A DNA stretch of 64,000 nucleotides, from the NCBI RefSeq assembly GCF_001420595.1, contig NZ_LJIX01000006.1, positions 3,085,058-3,149,057 on the forward strand. The letters are read 5' to 3'. This DNA comes from Cytobacillus solani (GTDB lineage: Bacteria > Bacillota > Bacilli > Bacillales > Cytobacillaceae). A program made the position numbers and the translations under genes. Below, one piece after another: positions 34,300 through 43,461 of this stretch (its first letter is position 1; each line of letters starts with the position of its first letter). The notes under the pieces were generated by a model. It searched no databases. It saw only the letters and a list, made by a program, of their open reading frames with translations, and was not told where the DNA came from.

Positions 34300-34992
34300 T
34301 TAAGATTGCTCTGAATAGTAGACCTCTTCAAACGGCTGAACGACAACAAATCCATTCCCAGCAAATTTCATTTGTACAGATTCGCCGCTACCTCTTCCTA
34401 AGAAGGTTTTAAAGGAAATATCGGTCACAAATTCAGGCTGCAGATTTCCTGACCATGCGACAGTTGCGTTCGGATCAGTAAATACCGGATTATCTGGTGT
34501 AACTAGCAGGGTTAGTGGTTCGTAGTGGGAAGTGATGGCAATCATTCCACTCCCCTCAAGACGCACGTTAAATAATCCGCCAGAAAGCATACCAGCGACC
34601 TTTCTCATTAATTTAATGTCCCAACTTATTGATGGTTCAAAAGCAAGTAAATCATTGCCGTTAACGAAAATGGAGTCCCCTTGCAAATTTAAAATGGATA
34701 TTTTTTTCCCTTGATCAGCCACATAAAGCTTCCCATTTCCTGTAGCTTTCATTAAGGCAGTTCCTTCACCCGTTAGTGCCTTTTTAAATAATTTTCCTAA
34801 GCCGTGTTCGAGAATTCCTTCTCGTTCAAATTTAATATTTCCGCGGTAAGAAATCATAGCTCCAGCTTTTGTCCATATTTGGTTCGTTAAATTGATTTCA
34901 AGAATTCTCGGAGATTCTAGTTCAAATAACCCTTCTCCTTTATCTTGCTGTTGTGTTTGTTTTACAAAATCTTCAATTGAATAGCGACTCAT
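34300..34992 (-). CDS. AIM24-family protein
   Basis: A 230-residue protein of the AIM24/TRAP-like beta-helical family. Typical features are KAGAMISYRGNIKFE, the GTALMKATGNGKLYVAD segment, a glycine-rich VRLEGSGMIAITSHYEP and the late LGRGSGESVQMKFAGNGFVVVQPFEE. No membrane helix or signal peptide. Molecular role unknown; mitochondrial homologues affect inner-membrane organisation. It follows the methyltransferase gene by 16 bp on the same strand, so the two are probably one operon. Confidence 0.9.
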   Translation of the reverse strand: MSRYSIEDFVKQTQQQDKGEGLFELESPRILEINLTNQIWTKAGAMISYRGNIKFEREGILEHGLGKLFKKALTGEGTALMKATGNGKLYVADQGKKISILNLQGDSIFVNGNDLLAFEPSISWDIKLMRKVAGMLSGGLFNVRLEGSGMIAITSHYEPLTLLVTPDNPVFTDPNATVAWSGNLQPEFVTDISFKTFLGRGSGESVQMKFAGNGFVVVQPFEEVYYSEQS

Positions 34993-35008
34993 CGTATTCC
35001 AACCCTTC

Positions 35009-35692
35009 TTATTTATTATTTCTAAGCATGGAAACCCACATGAACGAGAGGGCTTGCCTTAGTTCAGTAGACAATGATCCAATAGGCATTTGATCAGTCC
35101 CTCGCTTATATACCCCTAAGCTATCAGCCTTGCCCCAGCCATTTTCTTCAGCAAGCTGGTCTAATTCCCAAGGCATCATCGTATTACAAATGACTTTTTC
35201 ATTATATAGGCGTCGGTAGCTATTTATTCTTGGGGCAGCCGTAGGACCAAGAATGCCAATACAAGCAAACCCTCCAGGCTTTACAATCCGCTGAATTTCC
35301 ATTATCACTTTAAGCGGATCTTCTGTCCATTCAAGTGAATTAATGGCTAATACCGCATCAAAGGAATCATTCTCAAATGGTAAATTTGAAATATCTCCCT
35401 TAATAAATTGAGCCGTATTTCCTTTATTTGTTACTCTCGCTTTATGTATCATTTCCTCTGAAACATCTAAACCGGTTACTAAATAACCTAATTCAGCTAA
35501 CTTTAATGATCCATACCCATCTCCACAGCCAAGATCACAAACCGCTCCATTAAGCTCTACATGCTTTGCGAAAAACGGAGCAATCTCCTTCCGGCTTCCT
35601 GACTTCCACATCTCCTTACTCATTGTATTCCATCCAGATGAACGCTCATCCCATTGTTTTTCTGCTTCCTTACTCCAATTAAAATCGCTCAT
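35009..35692 (-). CDS. Class I SAM-dependent methyltransferase (Methyltransf_11-like)
   Basis: A 227-residue soluble enzyme. SAM motifs in order: AVCDLGCGDGYGSLKLAE (motif I), VTGLDVSEEMI (acid after strand 2), FIKGDISNLPFENDSFDAVLAINSLEW (motif II/III) and VKPGGFACIGI. The N-terminus (WDERSSGWNTMSKEMW) resembles ubiquinone/sterol-type small-molecule methyltransferases. ATG has GAGGGATA ahead of it. First gene of a pair with the AIM24 protein. Substrate unknown. Confidence 0.9.
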   Translation of the reverse strand: MSDFNWSKEAEKQWDERSSGWNTMSKEMWKSGSRKEIAPFFAKHVELNGAVCDLGCGDGYGSLKLAELGYLVTGLDVSEEMIHKARVTNKGNTAQFIKGDISNLPFENDSFDAVLAINSLEWTEDPLKVIMEIQRIVKPGGFACIGILGPTAAPRINSYRRLYNEKVICNTMMPWELDQLAEENGWGKADSLGVYKRGTDQMPIGSLSTELRQALSFMWVSMLRNNK

Positions 35693-35872
35693 CGTATCCC
35701 TCGCTTTTCCCTCACCATTTATACGTTCACTCGCTTAAAAAGTTTCAGACTATTATATTTTCGCCAAGAAAAGTAAATATCCCTTTGATTAAAGAAAAGA
35801 AAATGGTGCAACAATGAAGATGTAGATTGAATAGACGAGTAATTTAATTATGACTCGGAAGGAGTTGATTAT

Positions 35873-36091
35873 ATGTTAGGAGAACAGTTAGTCGCTGTTC
35901 ATCGCAACTATCTGGGGGAAATCATTTCTTTTCAAACTTCTGAGGGGAGAATGATTTCTTACAGAAAAGCATTGAAAGAAGCGAAGGAAGGGGTAATAAC
36001 CGGGGTAACTATAGAAGAAGGGCAGAATGGTACTCCCTATCTTACGCCAGCTTTCACATCCTCATTTGATGAGTTGCCGAATGTATACTAA
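35873..36091 (+). CDS. Small DUF3892-like protein
   Basis: A 72-residue soluble protein with the pattern of the DUF3892 family: an N-terminal LVAVHRNYLGEIISF strand pair, SYRKALKEAKEGVITGVTIEEGQNG and a short LTPAF tail. AAGGAG precedes its ATG by eight bases. It is divergent from the methyltransferase gene and convergent with mntR, whose stop region it almost touches. No function is established for the family. Confidence 0.8.
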   Translation: MLGEQLVAVHRNYLGEIISFQTSEGRMISYRKALKEAKEGVITGVTIEEGQNGTPYLTPAFTSSFDELPNVY

Positions 36092-36093
36092 AA

Positions 36094-36111
36094 GGGTCCA
36101 TTTATGGACCC
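36094..36111 (-). terminator. Hairpin spanning the mntR stop codon
   Basis: GGGTCCA with TGGACCC around TTTA, between two convergent genes. The minus strand continues TTTTAG, so it best fits mntR termination; the T-run is short. Confidence 0.6.
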
Positions 36112-36536
36112 TCTGCTATATCCTCATTATTTCTTTGAATCTCTCTTAACGCTTCAATCCTGCTATCATCCTCTTCGAAAAATTGAACAAGGTCTCCTAC
36201 TCGGTCTATTGCATCCCAGCTTAAATGATGCTCAATTCCTTCTACATCCTCGTATATATTTTCTTCCTTAACCCCAATTAAGCGAAGAAGCTGTTCAAGT
36301 AATTCGTGGCGATATACAAGCCGCTTGCCAATTTTCTTTCCTTTTGGAGTTAAAATCAGTCCTCTGTATTTTTCATAAACAAGATATTCATCTTTATCGA
36401 GCTTTTGAACCATTTTTGTTACAGAGGAGGGATGAACGGAAAGGTTTTCTGCGATATCAGACACACGGGCATACCCTTTCTCTTCAATCAATATATATAT
36501 TTGTTCAATATAATCTTCCATACTAGGTGTTGGCAT
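36102..36536 (-). CDS. mntR: Manganese-responsive repressor MntR
   Basis: DtxR-family dimeric repressor that senses Mn2+ and shuts off manganese uptake. The start [14 protein letters not shown] fits GGGAGG seven bases upstream and the B. subtilis start; the upstream in-frame extension to 36593 is rejected. It has 144 residues. Winged helix: [27 protein letters not shown]; metal-site residues are expected in MEDY (Asp8-equivalent), RHELLEQLL and [14 protein letters not shown] (E, H, H). The mntABCD operon at 39-42.5 kb on the same strand, with a matching operator, is its likely target. Confidence 0.96.
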   Translation of the reverse strand: MPTPSMEDYIEQIYILIEEKGYARVSDIAENLSVHPSSVTKMVQKLDKDEYLVYEKYRGLILTPKGKKIGKRLVYRHELLEQLLRLIGVKEENIYEDVEGIEHHLSWDAIDRVGDLVQFFEEDDSRIEALREIQRNNEDIAEGP

Positions 36537-36679
36537 CCCAAACCCTCCCATAGGAACCGTGCTGAAGGTCTCTGTTAGTTCCATTTTTATCAATCATTAC
36601 ATTTTATGAAGACAGTCAAGTAAAAGTTTACTATATAAGGGTAGGCGAGACAAGGTTATCTATTATAGAAGGAATGTGT

Positions 36680-38833
36680 CTATTTATTTGGAAAAATAAA
36701 CTTTAATTTCCGCTCATTATCATTCCAAGTTAATTTAGCTGAAAATAATTTGTCCTTATTTGAAAAACCTTCTATCATTTCTGTCTCATCGTCTTTCAAG
36801 AGCTGTTTGACTATTTTTTGAGTGATTGATTTACCCAAAATCTTTTTGGAGATTGTAAAATTACATTTTGTTTTGCTGTAATATGAACAGCCATAAAAGC
36901 TGCCTTTGTCAATAACCTGGCCATCACATTGCTTGCATTTCCCTAATTGAGTTGGACGTTTAAATTTAGACTTCGCTGAGGTAAAGCTGCTTTTGTCCTC
37001 CTCATCAAAAGCCCAATCCCCTGCGTTTTTTACAGATACTTCAATGAGGTGTGATATCATTTTATTCGTTTGTTCCATAAATTGTTTCGGTGAAGCCTCT
37101 CCTTCCGAAATATCCTTTAATCGCTTCTCCCATTTTGCCGTCATTTCAGGGGAGGCAAGAATTTCAGATCCAATTGCACCAATTAATATTTTTGCCTTCG
37201 GTGTTGCATACACGAGGTTCTTATTAATATCAATATACTTTCGATCTTTTAACATCGTTATAATTCCTGCCCTTGTTGCTTCAGTACCAAGACCCTCTGT
37301 TTTCATAAGTACCTTTTCTAATTCCTTATCCTCAATATGCTTTCCGGCTGTTTTCATCAGTGTAATCAGCTGGCCTTCCGTATACCTTTTTGGCGGCTGA
37401 GTTTTGCTTTCTTTCACCTCTGCCTTCATGACATTTCCTTTTTCTCCTATTTGTATCGAAGGGAGAAGTGCCTCCTTATCCTTTTCAAACGGCGGAATTA
37501 CCTTACGCCAGCCCTCTTCAAGCTGAACCTTTCCTTTTGATAGGAATGCAGCCCTCCCATCGACAAGGGTGGTGACTGTTGTATACTCGGTTACTGCCTT
37601 CCCATAATGAGCAGCAATTAAGCTTCTTACAATGAGGTCATAAAGAGTGTTTTCATCTGGAGAAAGCTTATTCATGCCAGGAACTTGTTCTGTTGGGATA
37701 ATGGCGTAGTGATCGGTCACTTTCTTGTCATTTACATATCTCTTATTATCCATAATTGAACTGGTCGGCAAAGGAAAGAGCGTTTTGTATTCATCGATCG
37801 CGGCTATTTTATTCAATGTTTCAGCAAACATTTCTGCTTCCCCTTGTGTAACGTGCCTTGAATCAGAACGGGGATAAGAGACAATTCCTTTTTGGTACAG
37901 CTTTTGCAGCACATCGAGCGTTTTCTTTGGCGGAAATTTGAATCGTCGATTTGCCTCTGCTTGGAGGGCAGATAAATTATAGAGCATAGGCGGAAGAAAT
38001 TCCTTTTTTTCAGCCTTAACATCTGTGACCTCTGCTGCTTTTTTCTCACAAAAAGCAGCAATCTTTTCAGCTAGCTCCTTCGTCTTAATTCTTGTTTCCC
38101 CATCCTTTTCCCATTTTCCTAGATATTTTTTTCCATCGATATTAAATCTAGCCTGTACCTCCCAAAAAGGCTCGGAAACAAAGCTTTGAATCTCTAATTC
38201 TCGTTTGACAATTAGTGCAAGTGTCGGTGTCTGCACTCTGCCTACTGAAAAAACATCAGAGAATCCTTGCTGCTGAAGAAGAAGGCTATACAGCCTTGAA
38301 GCATTCATTCCAACAACCCAATCCGCGCAAGCTCTCGTATATGCCTCATAATAGAGGTTTCTAGTATCTGATTCATTTAATAATGATAGGAATCCTTCCT
38401 TGATTGCTTTTGGTGTTAATGAGGAGATCCATAATCTTTTCATCGGAAGGCTTGATTTCGTCATACGAAGGATATTACGAATAATCAACTCTCCCTCTCG
38501 CCCTGCATCTCCAGCATGTATGACTTCTGTTAAAGAAGGATTGTTTATCAGCTTTTTAATAACAGCATACTGCTTCGTTTTATCTTTCGTTACTTCATAT
38601 TCAAATTGAGAAGGAATGATCGGTAAAGTATTCAATGACCACTTCTTCCACTGAGAATTATAACTTTCCGGTGCAACGAGCTGACAAAGATGCCCTACTG
38701 CCCACGTTACATAAGCACCTTCAGGAAAAACATCATTTGGGAAAATTTCAACAAACCCTTGATGCTTTTTTATTTTAAAAATAGAAGCAAGAGTCAGCCC
38801 TTGGTCAGGCTTCTCCGCAATAATGAGTTTCAT
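36680..38833 (-). CDS. topB: DNA topoisomerase III (type IA)
   Basis: Single-strand passage enzyme that decatenates replication and recombination intermediates. About 717 residues: TOPRIM domain with IIAEKPDQG and VIHAGDAGREGELI, active-site tyrosine in GIVSYPRSDSRH near residue 320, and one C-terminal zinc-ribbon with CKQCDGQVIDKGSFYGCSYY and a further Cys. It is slightly unusual in having a short tail without the multiple fingers of topoisomerase I. ATG 38833 has GGAAGTGAG ahead; a GTG 12 bp earlier overlaps that site. It lies between mntR and the mnt transporter operon. Confidence 0.95.
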   Translation of the reverse strand: MKLIIAEKPDQGLTLASIFKIKKHQGFVEIFPNDVFPEGAYVTWAVGHLCQLVAPESYNSQWKKWSLNTLPIIPSQFEYEVTKDKTKQYAVIKKLINNPSLTEVIHAGDAGREGELIIRNILRMTKSSLPMKRLWISSLTPKAIKEGFLSLLNESDTRNLYYEAYTRACADWVVGMNASRLYSLLLQQQGFSDVFSVGRVQTPTLALIVKRELEIQSFVSEPFWEVQARFNIDGKKYLGKWEKDGETRIKTKELAEKIAAFCEKKAAEVTDVKAEKKEFLPPMLYNLSALQAEANRRFKFPPKKTLDVLQKLYQKGIVSYPRSDSRHVTQGEAEMFAETLNKIAAIDEYKTLFPLPTSSIMDNKRYVNDKKVTDHYAIIPTEQVPGMNKLSPDENTLYDLIVRSLIAAHYGKAVTEYTTVTTLVDGRAAFLSKGKVQLEEGWRKVIPPFEKDKEALLPSIQIGEKGNVMKAEVKESKTQPPKRYTEGQLITLMKTAGKHIEDKELEKVLMKTEGLGTEATRAGIITMLKDRKYIDINKNLVYATPKAKILIGAIGSEILASPEMTAKWEKRLKDISEGEASPKQFMEQTNKMISHLIEVSVKNAGDWAFDEEDKSSFTSAKSKFKRPTQLGKCKQCDGQVIDKGSFYGCSYYSKTKCNFTISKKILGKSITQKIVKQLLKDDETEMIEGFSNKDKLFSAKLTWNDNERKLKFIFPNK

Positions 38834-38927
38834 TTTTTTGCTCACTTCCAGTTTACTAGATTAGATACTTATTTTAATTCTACTCAATTAATCAGTAAAG
38901 GACTAGGAAAAACATGGTACAATAAAA

Positions 38928-38956
38928 AAGCTCCTCATTAAAATAACGAGGAGCTT
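38928..38956 (-). terminator. Terminator of mntABCD
   Basis: A 9-bp stem, AAGCTCCTC with GAGGAGCTT, with TTTTTTATT following on the minus strand, five bases after the mntD stop. Confidence 0.92.
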
Positions 38957-38960
38957 ACAC

Positions 38961-39839
38961 TCAATCCATTTTTAACCTTTTCATTGAAATTTTCTTCGAT
39001 AGTAACCCTTTTGTTGGTGAGAATAAGAAAACTAAAGCAAAGATGATTCCATTAATCGTTGCCATGCTTCCTGAAATTGACACGTCTAGCCAGCTAGCAA
39101 GATAATAGCCGATCACAGCTGCTGCAACCCCTATTAATGCGCTTAAAAGAAGCATGATACTTAATTTATCCGTTATTAAATAGGCGGAGGCACCGGGGGC
39201 AATCAGCATAGCGACAACTAGAATGGCTCCTACACTATCAAAGGAGGCCACCGTTGTAATAGATACTAATCCCATTAACAAATAGTGGATTAGCAAGACT
39301 GGTATACCGATGGCAGCGGCCATTTGAGGATCAAATGAAGTAATCTTCAGTTCTTTATAAAATAATCCAATAATAACTAGGTTAATGACTAGCACCGTTG
39401 ATAGCATCAAGAATGCTTTTGGAAGCTCTGGAAGGAAGCCCCATTGCACGAGATCCCAAGGAACAAAAGTAATTTCTCCCATTAGCGCATGATCCACATC
39501 TAAATGAACATCATCTGCAAACACTGTAATCAAAATAACCCCTACGGCAAACAGAAATGTGAACACTACCCCAATTGAAGCATCCTCCTGTATCCCAGCC
39601 TGATGGAGCATTTGGACACCTACGGCAGTGAGTAAGCCGACAACAGCTGCCCCAATTAGCATATAAACTCCACTCATGCTTTGACTGACGATAAACGCGA
39701 GTACAATCCCAAGCAAGACAGTATGACTAATCGCGTCAGCAAGCATTGAGAGTTTCCTCAATATCAAAAAGCAGCCGGTAATTCCACACGTAATCCCAGC
39801 TAAGGAACCTACAATTAAAATCCAAGACTCATAGCTCAT
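38961..39839 (-). CDS. mntD: Manganese ABC transporter permease MntD
   Basis: A 292-residue ABC-3-family integral membrane permease (ZnuB/MntC-like) with about eight to nine hydrophobic helices. DAISHTVLLGIVLAF and the late SFDSVGAILVVAMLIAPGASAYL are the family-typical segments. It is the second permease of a heterodimeric channel with MntC, overlapping it by 11 bp; AAAAAGGAG within mntC supplies the ribosome site. Last gene of mntABCD. Confidence 0.93.
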   Translation of the reverse strand: MSYESWILIVGSLAGITCGITGCFLILRKLSMLADAISHTVLLGIVLAFIVSQSMSGVYMLIGAAVVGLLTAVGVQMLHQAGIQEDASIGVVFTFLFAVGVILITVFADDVHLDVDHALMGEITFVPWDLVQWGFLPELPKAFLMLSTVLVINLVIIGLFYKELKITSFDPQMAAAIGIPVLLIHYLLMGLVSITTVASFDSVGAILVVAMLIAPGASAYLITDKLSIMLLLSALIGVAAAVIGYYLASWLDVSISGSMATINGIIFALVFLFSPTKGLLSKKISMKRLKMD

Positions 39840-40770
39840 GAAAACCGCTCCTTTTTTCTCCCTGCAGAAGCTTATTCCTTCTAAGCTGCTTATTATTTGC
39901 CATTCTTTTTACCCACTTTGTTACTAAACCTCTTTCAGGAGCAAACAGCATCGAAAGAAGAAATAATGCCGTTGCAGTTACAACGATGAATGGCCCTGTC
40001 GGGAGTCCCTCACCTATCGTACTTATAAGCGTTCCTGCCATGCCTGATAAAGCGCCAAATATACCAGATATAACAATCATTTTACTTAATGAATTCGTCC
40101 AATATCGTGCAGCAATCGCAGGCGTAATAAGGAGAGCAGCCATTAAAATGACCCCTACTGCCTGAATTCCAACGACAACAGCAGCAACTAGCAGGGAGAG
40201 GAAAAGAAAATTCAGCAAGCCTGTTGGCAATCCAAGCCCTTTAGCAAATGAAGGATCAAAGGTTAATACCTTCAGTTCTTTAAAAATTAATGCTGTTATA
40301 AAAATTAAAACGGCTGCTGCACCTGCCATTAGTTTCACATCATTTCCAACTAGAGAAGCAGCCTGACCGAAAATGAAATCATCTAACCCACTCTTATTAC
40401 CGGATGGAGTCTGAGATACCTTTGTTAAAAGTACAATTCCAAAGCCGAAAAACACAGATAAAACTAAGCAGATGGCGGCATCTTCTTTAATAATTGATGA
40501 AGAAATAATGAACTGAATACAATAGGCAGCCAATAGTCCTGTCATGGTTGCCCCAATCAATAAGACAAATAAAGATTTTTCCCCGGAAAGCAAGAATGCA
40601 ATACATATGCCTGGCAGCGCCGCATGTGCTACAGCATCCCCTATTAAACTCTGTTTTCTTAAAAGTGCAATGCTTCCAAGAACTCCGCTTGCAACTCCTA
40701 GCAGCATCGTCCCGATCAATACCCACTGAGTATTCGCATCAAAAAGAATCATTTTCAAAAGATCGTTCAT
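39829..40770 (-). CDS. mntC: Manganese ABC transporter permease MntC
   Basis: An ABC-3 permease of 313 residues. DAVAHAALPGICIAF parallels the motif in MntD, and VVGIQAVGVILMAALLITPAIAARYW is the conserved EAA-like cytoplasmic contact region. A long basic C-terminal tail (KRMANNKQLRRNK) faces the cytoplasm. The ATG at 40770 is preferred over an overlapping GTG at 40779 because GAGGTG then sits at correct spacing. It follows mntB by 10 bp. Confidence 0.93.
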   Translation of the reverse strand: MNDLLKMILFDANTQWVLIGTMLLGVASGVLGSIALLRKQSLIGDAVAHAALPGICIAFLLSGEKSLFVLLIGATMTGLLAAYCIQFIISSSIIKEDAAICLVLSVFFGFGIVLLTKVSQTPSGNKSGLDDFIFGQAASLVGNDVKLMAGAAAVLIFITALIFKELKVLTFDPSFAKGLGLPTGLLNFLFLSLLVAAVVVGIQAVGVILMAALLITPAIAARYWTNSLSKMIVISGIFGALSGMAGTLISTIGEGLPTGPFIVVTATALFLLSMLFAPERGLVTKWVKRMANNKQLRRNKLLQGEKRSGFHEL

Positions 40771-40780
40771 CCTCAGCACC

Positions 40781-41530
40781 TCATTTTTGTTCTACAACCA
40801 ATTGGTCTTTTTCCAAAAAGGATAGTTTTCCGCCATACGTTCGATGCAGATTCTCAAGTGTAAATACTTCCTCTGTTGCTCCAGCAGCAACGGTGTTGAC
40901 GTTTAATAAAATGACATGATCAAAATATTCTTTGACGGTCTGCAGATCATGATGAACAACTAGAACGGTTTTTCCTTGCCTTTTCAATTCATTTAATAAT
41001 TCAATGATGGCTCTTTCTGTGGCTGCATCTACCCCTACGAACGGTTCATCCATGAAATAAACCTTTGCATCCTGTGCAAGAGCACGTGCTAGAAAGACTC
41101 TTTGCTGCTGTCCTCCTGATAACTGGCTGATTTGTCTGCTTGCGTATTCCTCCATTCCAACTTTCTTTAAACATTCCATAGCTATTTCTGTATCCTTTTT
41201 TCCAGGACGCTTAAACCAGCCGACATGGCCATATCGCCCCATTAATACAACATCAAGGGCATTTGTCGGAAAATCCCAGTCTACAGAACCTCTTTGTGGA
41301 ACATAACCAACAACTCTATCTTTTGCGCGATATTTTTTATCATAAATTTTTATTTCCCCAGCCGCTTTTGGTATCAAGCCCAAAATAGCTTTAATCAATG
41401 TCGACTTTCCAGCCCCATTCGGTCCGATGATTCCAATTAACTTACCTTCAGGCACTTCAAAGCTGACATTTGATAAAACAGGCTTTTTCTGATAAGCAAC
41501 TGTTAGATTTTCCACAACAACAGGCTTCAT
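40781..41530 (-). CDS. mntB: Manganese ABC transporter ATPase MntB
   Basis: A 249-residue ABC ATPase: Walker A GPNGAGKST, Q-loop VPQRGSVDW, signature LSGGQQQR, Walker B VYFMDEPFVGVD and switch histidine VVHHDL. Length and sequence fit the metal-type ABC ATPases (ZnuC/MntB). It follows mntA by 11 bp and precedes the two permeases, completing a binding-protein-dependent importer. Confidence 0.95.
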   Translation of the reverse strand: MKPVVVENLTVAYQKKPVLSNVSFEVPEGKLIGIIGPNGAGKSTLIKAILGLIPKAAGEIKIYDKKYRAKDRVVGYVPQRGSVDWDFPTNALDVVLMGRYGHVGWFKRPGKKDTEIAMECLKKVGMEEYASRQISQLSGGQQQRVFLARALAQDAKVYFMDEPFVGVDAATERAIIELLNELKRQGKTVLVVHHDLQTVKEYFDHVILLNVNTVAAGATEEVFTLENLHRTYGGKLSFLEKDQLVVEQK

Positions 41531-41541
41531 TTTACTCCCTC

Positions 41542-42468
41542 CTATTTAATTGATTCTGAAATAGTTTTCACGTTATGTTTATACATGCCAATATAAGTAC
41601 CCTCATCCGTTCCTTCTTTACCCATCGCGTCTGAGTATAATTCTCCGCCGATTTTCACTTTATGCCCCTTTTTCTTAGCCCCTTCAATGACCGCATTGAT
41701 GGAACGTTCAGAAATACTTGATTCAATAAACACCGCTTTAATATTTCTCTTAACTAATGTATCTACTAATTTTTGGACATCTCCGAGACCATACTCCGAA
41801 TCTGTACTTAGACCTTGCAGCCCCATCACTTCCATATCAAATGCCTTGCCAAAGTATCCAAATGCATCATGTGCAGTGACAAGCACTCTTTGCTCCTCCG
41901 GAATTCGGGCCATTTCCTCAGCAGCATACGCATGTAATTCATTAAGCTGTTTAAAATAGTTTTGCGCATTTTCCTCATAGTAGGCCTCATTATCAGGGTC
42001 TATTTCAATCAAGCCTGTTTTCACTTCCTCCAGTGCCTGTTTCCATAGGTTTATATCGAACCACACATGTGGATCATACGCATAGCTGCCACCGTTTGCA
42101 GATAATAGCGATTCTTTATCGATTGCTTCGGCAATCGCATAGGTTGGTTTCGTTTTGTTTATTCTCTCTAATACATCAAGTATTTTCCCCTCAAGGTGAA
42201 GACCACTGTAGAAAATAATATCGGCTTTTTCAAGCTTAGCTATATCCCCTTGTGTTGCTTTATATAAATGTGGATCTGTTCCTGGTCCCATCAGACTTTT
42301 TACAGCTACTTTCTCCCCGCCAATATGTTTAACCGCATCAGCAATTTGCCCAATCGTAGTAGTTACGATTATTTTGCTGTCATCATTTCCTTCATTAACC
42401 TTCTGCTTCGAACAAGCGCTGACAAAGATCAAAGAAATAACAAGAAATATCCCTACTATTTTTTTCAT
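41542..42468 (-). CDS. mntA: Manganese-binding lipoprotein MntA
   Basis: A 308-residue cluster-IX (A-1 family) solute-binding lipoprotein. Signal MKKIVGIFLVISLIFVSAC has lipobox VSAC, with Cys19 as the acylated residue. Metal ligands are expected in GTDPHLYKAT (His), DPHVWFDI (His), the EVMGLQG region (Glu) and GGELYSDAMG (Asp). The pattern lacks the His-rich loop of zinc-binding homologues, supporting manganese. First gene of mntABCD, directly downstream of an MntR-like operator. Confidence 0.93.
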   Translation of the reverse strand: MKKIVGIFLVISLIFVSACSKQKVNEGNDDSKIIVTTTIGQIADAVKHIGGEKVAVKSLMGPGTDPHLYKATQGDIAKLEKADIIFYSGLHLEGKILDVLERINKTKPTYAIAEAIDKESLLSANGGSYAYDPHVWFDINLWKQALEEVKTGLIEIDPDNEAYYEENAQNYFKQLNELHAYAAEEMARIPEEQRVLVTAHDAFGYFGKAFDMEVMGLQGLSTDSEYGLGDVQKLVDTLVKRNIKAVFIESSISERSINAVIEGAKKKGHKVKIGGELYSDAMGKEGTDEGTYIGMYKHNVKTISESIK

Positions 42469-42574
42469 CTTTTCCCATCTCCCTTTTTTATGATTTTTGT
42501 TACAGCCTCTTAAATGAGTCTATGCACTTTTTTTACTTAAGTGCACATATTTTTTGTTTATCCACTTGTTTTAT

Positions 42575-42605
42575 ATTAAACTATAAAAGTTTCCCTTATG
42601 CAACA
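42575..42605 (-). promoter_or_regulatory. mntA promoter with overlapping MntR-type operator
   Basis: On the minus strand TTGCAT (42603-42598) and TTTAAT (42580-42575) have a 17-bp spacer. GTTGCATAAGGGAAACTT over the -35 and spacer resembles known MntR boxes (TTTGCxTxAxGGAAAC pattern). About 105 bp ahead of the mntA ATG. A second palindrome, TGCACTT/AAGTGCA, lies in the leader near 42522-42546. Confidence 0.72.
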
Positions 42606-42625
42606 TTTTAAGCTTGGACAAAATA

Positions 42626-42651
42626 AAAAAATCGGCTTTCACCGATTTTTT
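42626..42651. terminator. Terminator of the quinone-reductase gene
   Basis: A 10-bp stem, AAAAAATCGG with CCGATTTTTT, 6-base loop, symmetric so it can act both ways; it isolates the gene at 42673 from mntA. Confidence 0.9.
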
Positions 42652-42672
42652 GTTTTATACTTATTTAATTAA

Positions 42673-43284
42673 TTATTGATTTCCTTTTTTCACCCATTCC
42701 GCAACAGTGACAGTACGTTTTGCTTGATGTTTAACTGCTGCCTGAACATCCTCAATCATCTTTCCGTCCTGCCCTACTGTTACACTAGTTCCATAAGGAT
42801 TCCCGCCGGCAGCAAATGTGACTGGATCTGTAAAACCAGGTGCTGCAACAATGGCACCCCAATGATACATGGTAGTATAGAGTGATAAAATAGTAGCCTC
42901 TTGTCCTCCGTGTGGGTTCTGTGCTGAGCTCATCGCACTTACTACTTTATTGGCAAGCTTCCCATGGAACCACAAACCGCCTGTTGTATCTATAAAGGCT
43001 TGAACCTGTGAGGCTATATTTCCAAAGCGTGTTGGCACACTGAAAATAATGGCATCTGCCCATTCTAAATCATTTAAGGTCACTTCTGGTACATCCTTAG
43101 TTGCTTCCGTATGTGCTTTCCATGCAGGATTTGATTCAATGGCTGCTTGTGGAGCTGTTTCAGGAATTTTTAATACCTTCACCTCGGCACCTGCGTCTTT
43201 CGCACCTTCCTCAGCCCATTTTGCTAATTGAAAGTTAGTGCCTCCGGAACTGTAATAGATTACCGCTAGCTTTACATTTGTCAT
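42673..43284 (-). CDS. WrbA-like NAD(P)H:quinone oxidoreductase (flavodoxin fold)
   Basis: A 203-residue FMN flavoprotein from ATG 43284. Motif VIYYSSGGTNFQLAKW binds FMN phosphate. FSVPTRFGNIASQVQAFID, a WrbA-type segment, and SSAQNPHGGQEAT follow. Two-electron reduction of quinones avoids semiquinone radicals. ATG 43284 has a perfect AGGAGG site; an in-frame TTG 54 bp upstream has its own AGGGGTG and would add an N-terminal MGFLNKLFGRTNDQEEQT, so a longer form is possible. It neighbours a hydrolase of the type that accompanies quinone detoxification genes. Confidence 0.9.
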   Translation of the reverse strand: MTNVKLAVIYYSSGGTNFQLAKWAEEGAKDAGAEVKVLKIPETAPQAAIESNPAWKAHTEATKDVPEVTLNDLEWADAIIFSVPTRFGNIASQVQAFIDTTGGLWFHGKLANKVVSAMSSAQNPHGGQEATILSLYTTMYHWGAIVAAPGFTDPVTFAAGGNPYGTSVTVGQDGKMIEDVQAAVKHQAKRTVTVAEWVKKGNQ

Positions 43285-43461
43285 TGTTTGTTCCTCCTGA
43301 TCATTTGTTCTGCCAAATAATTTATTTAAAAAACCCAATTTCTACACCCCTAGTTTATTCTTATGCTAATCAACCCCCTATTCTAAAAACAATTGATTCA
43401 TATAAAATCTTGTCCTTAAAAAGGGAGATTATTCTTGATGACAACATCCTAATTAATATTT

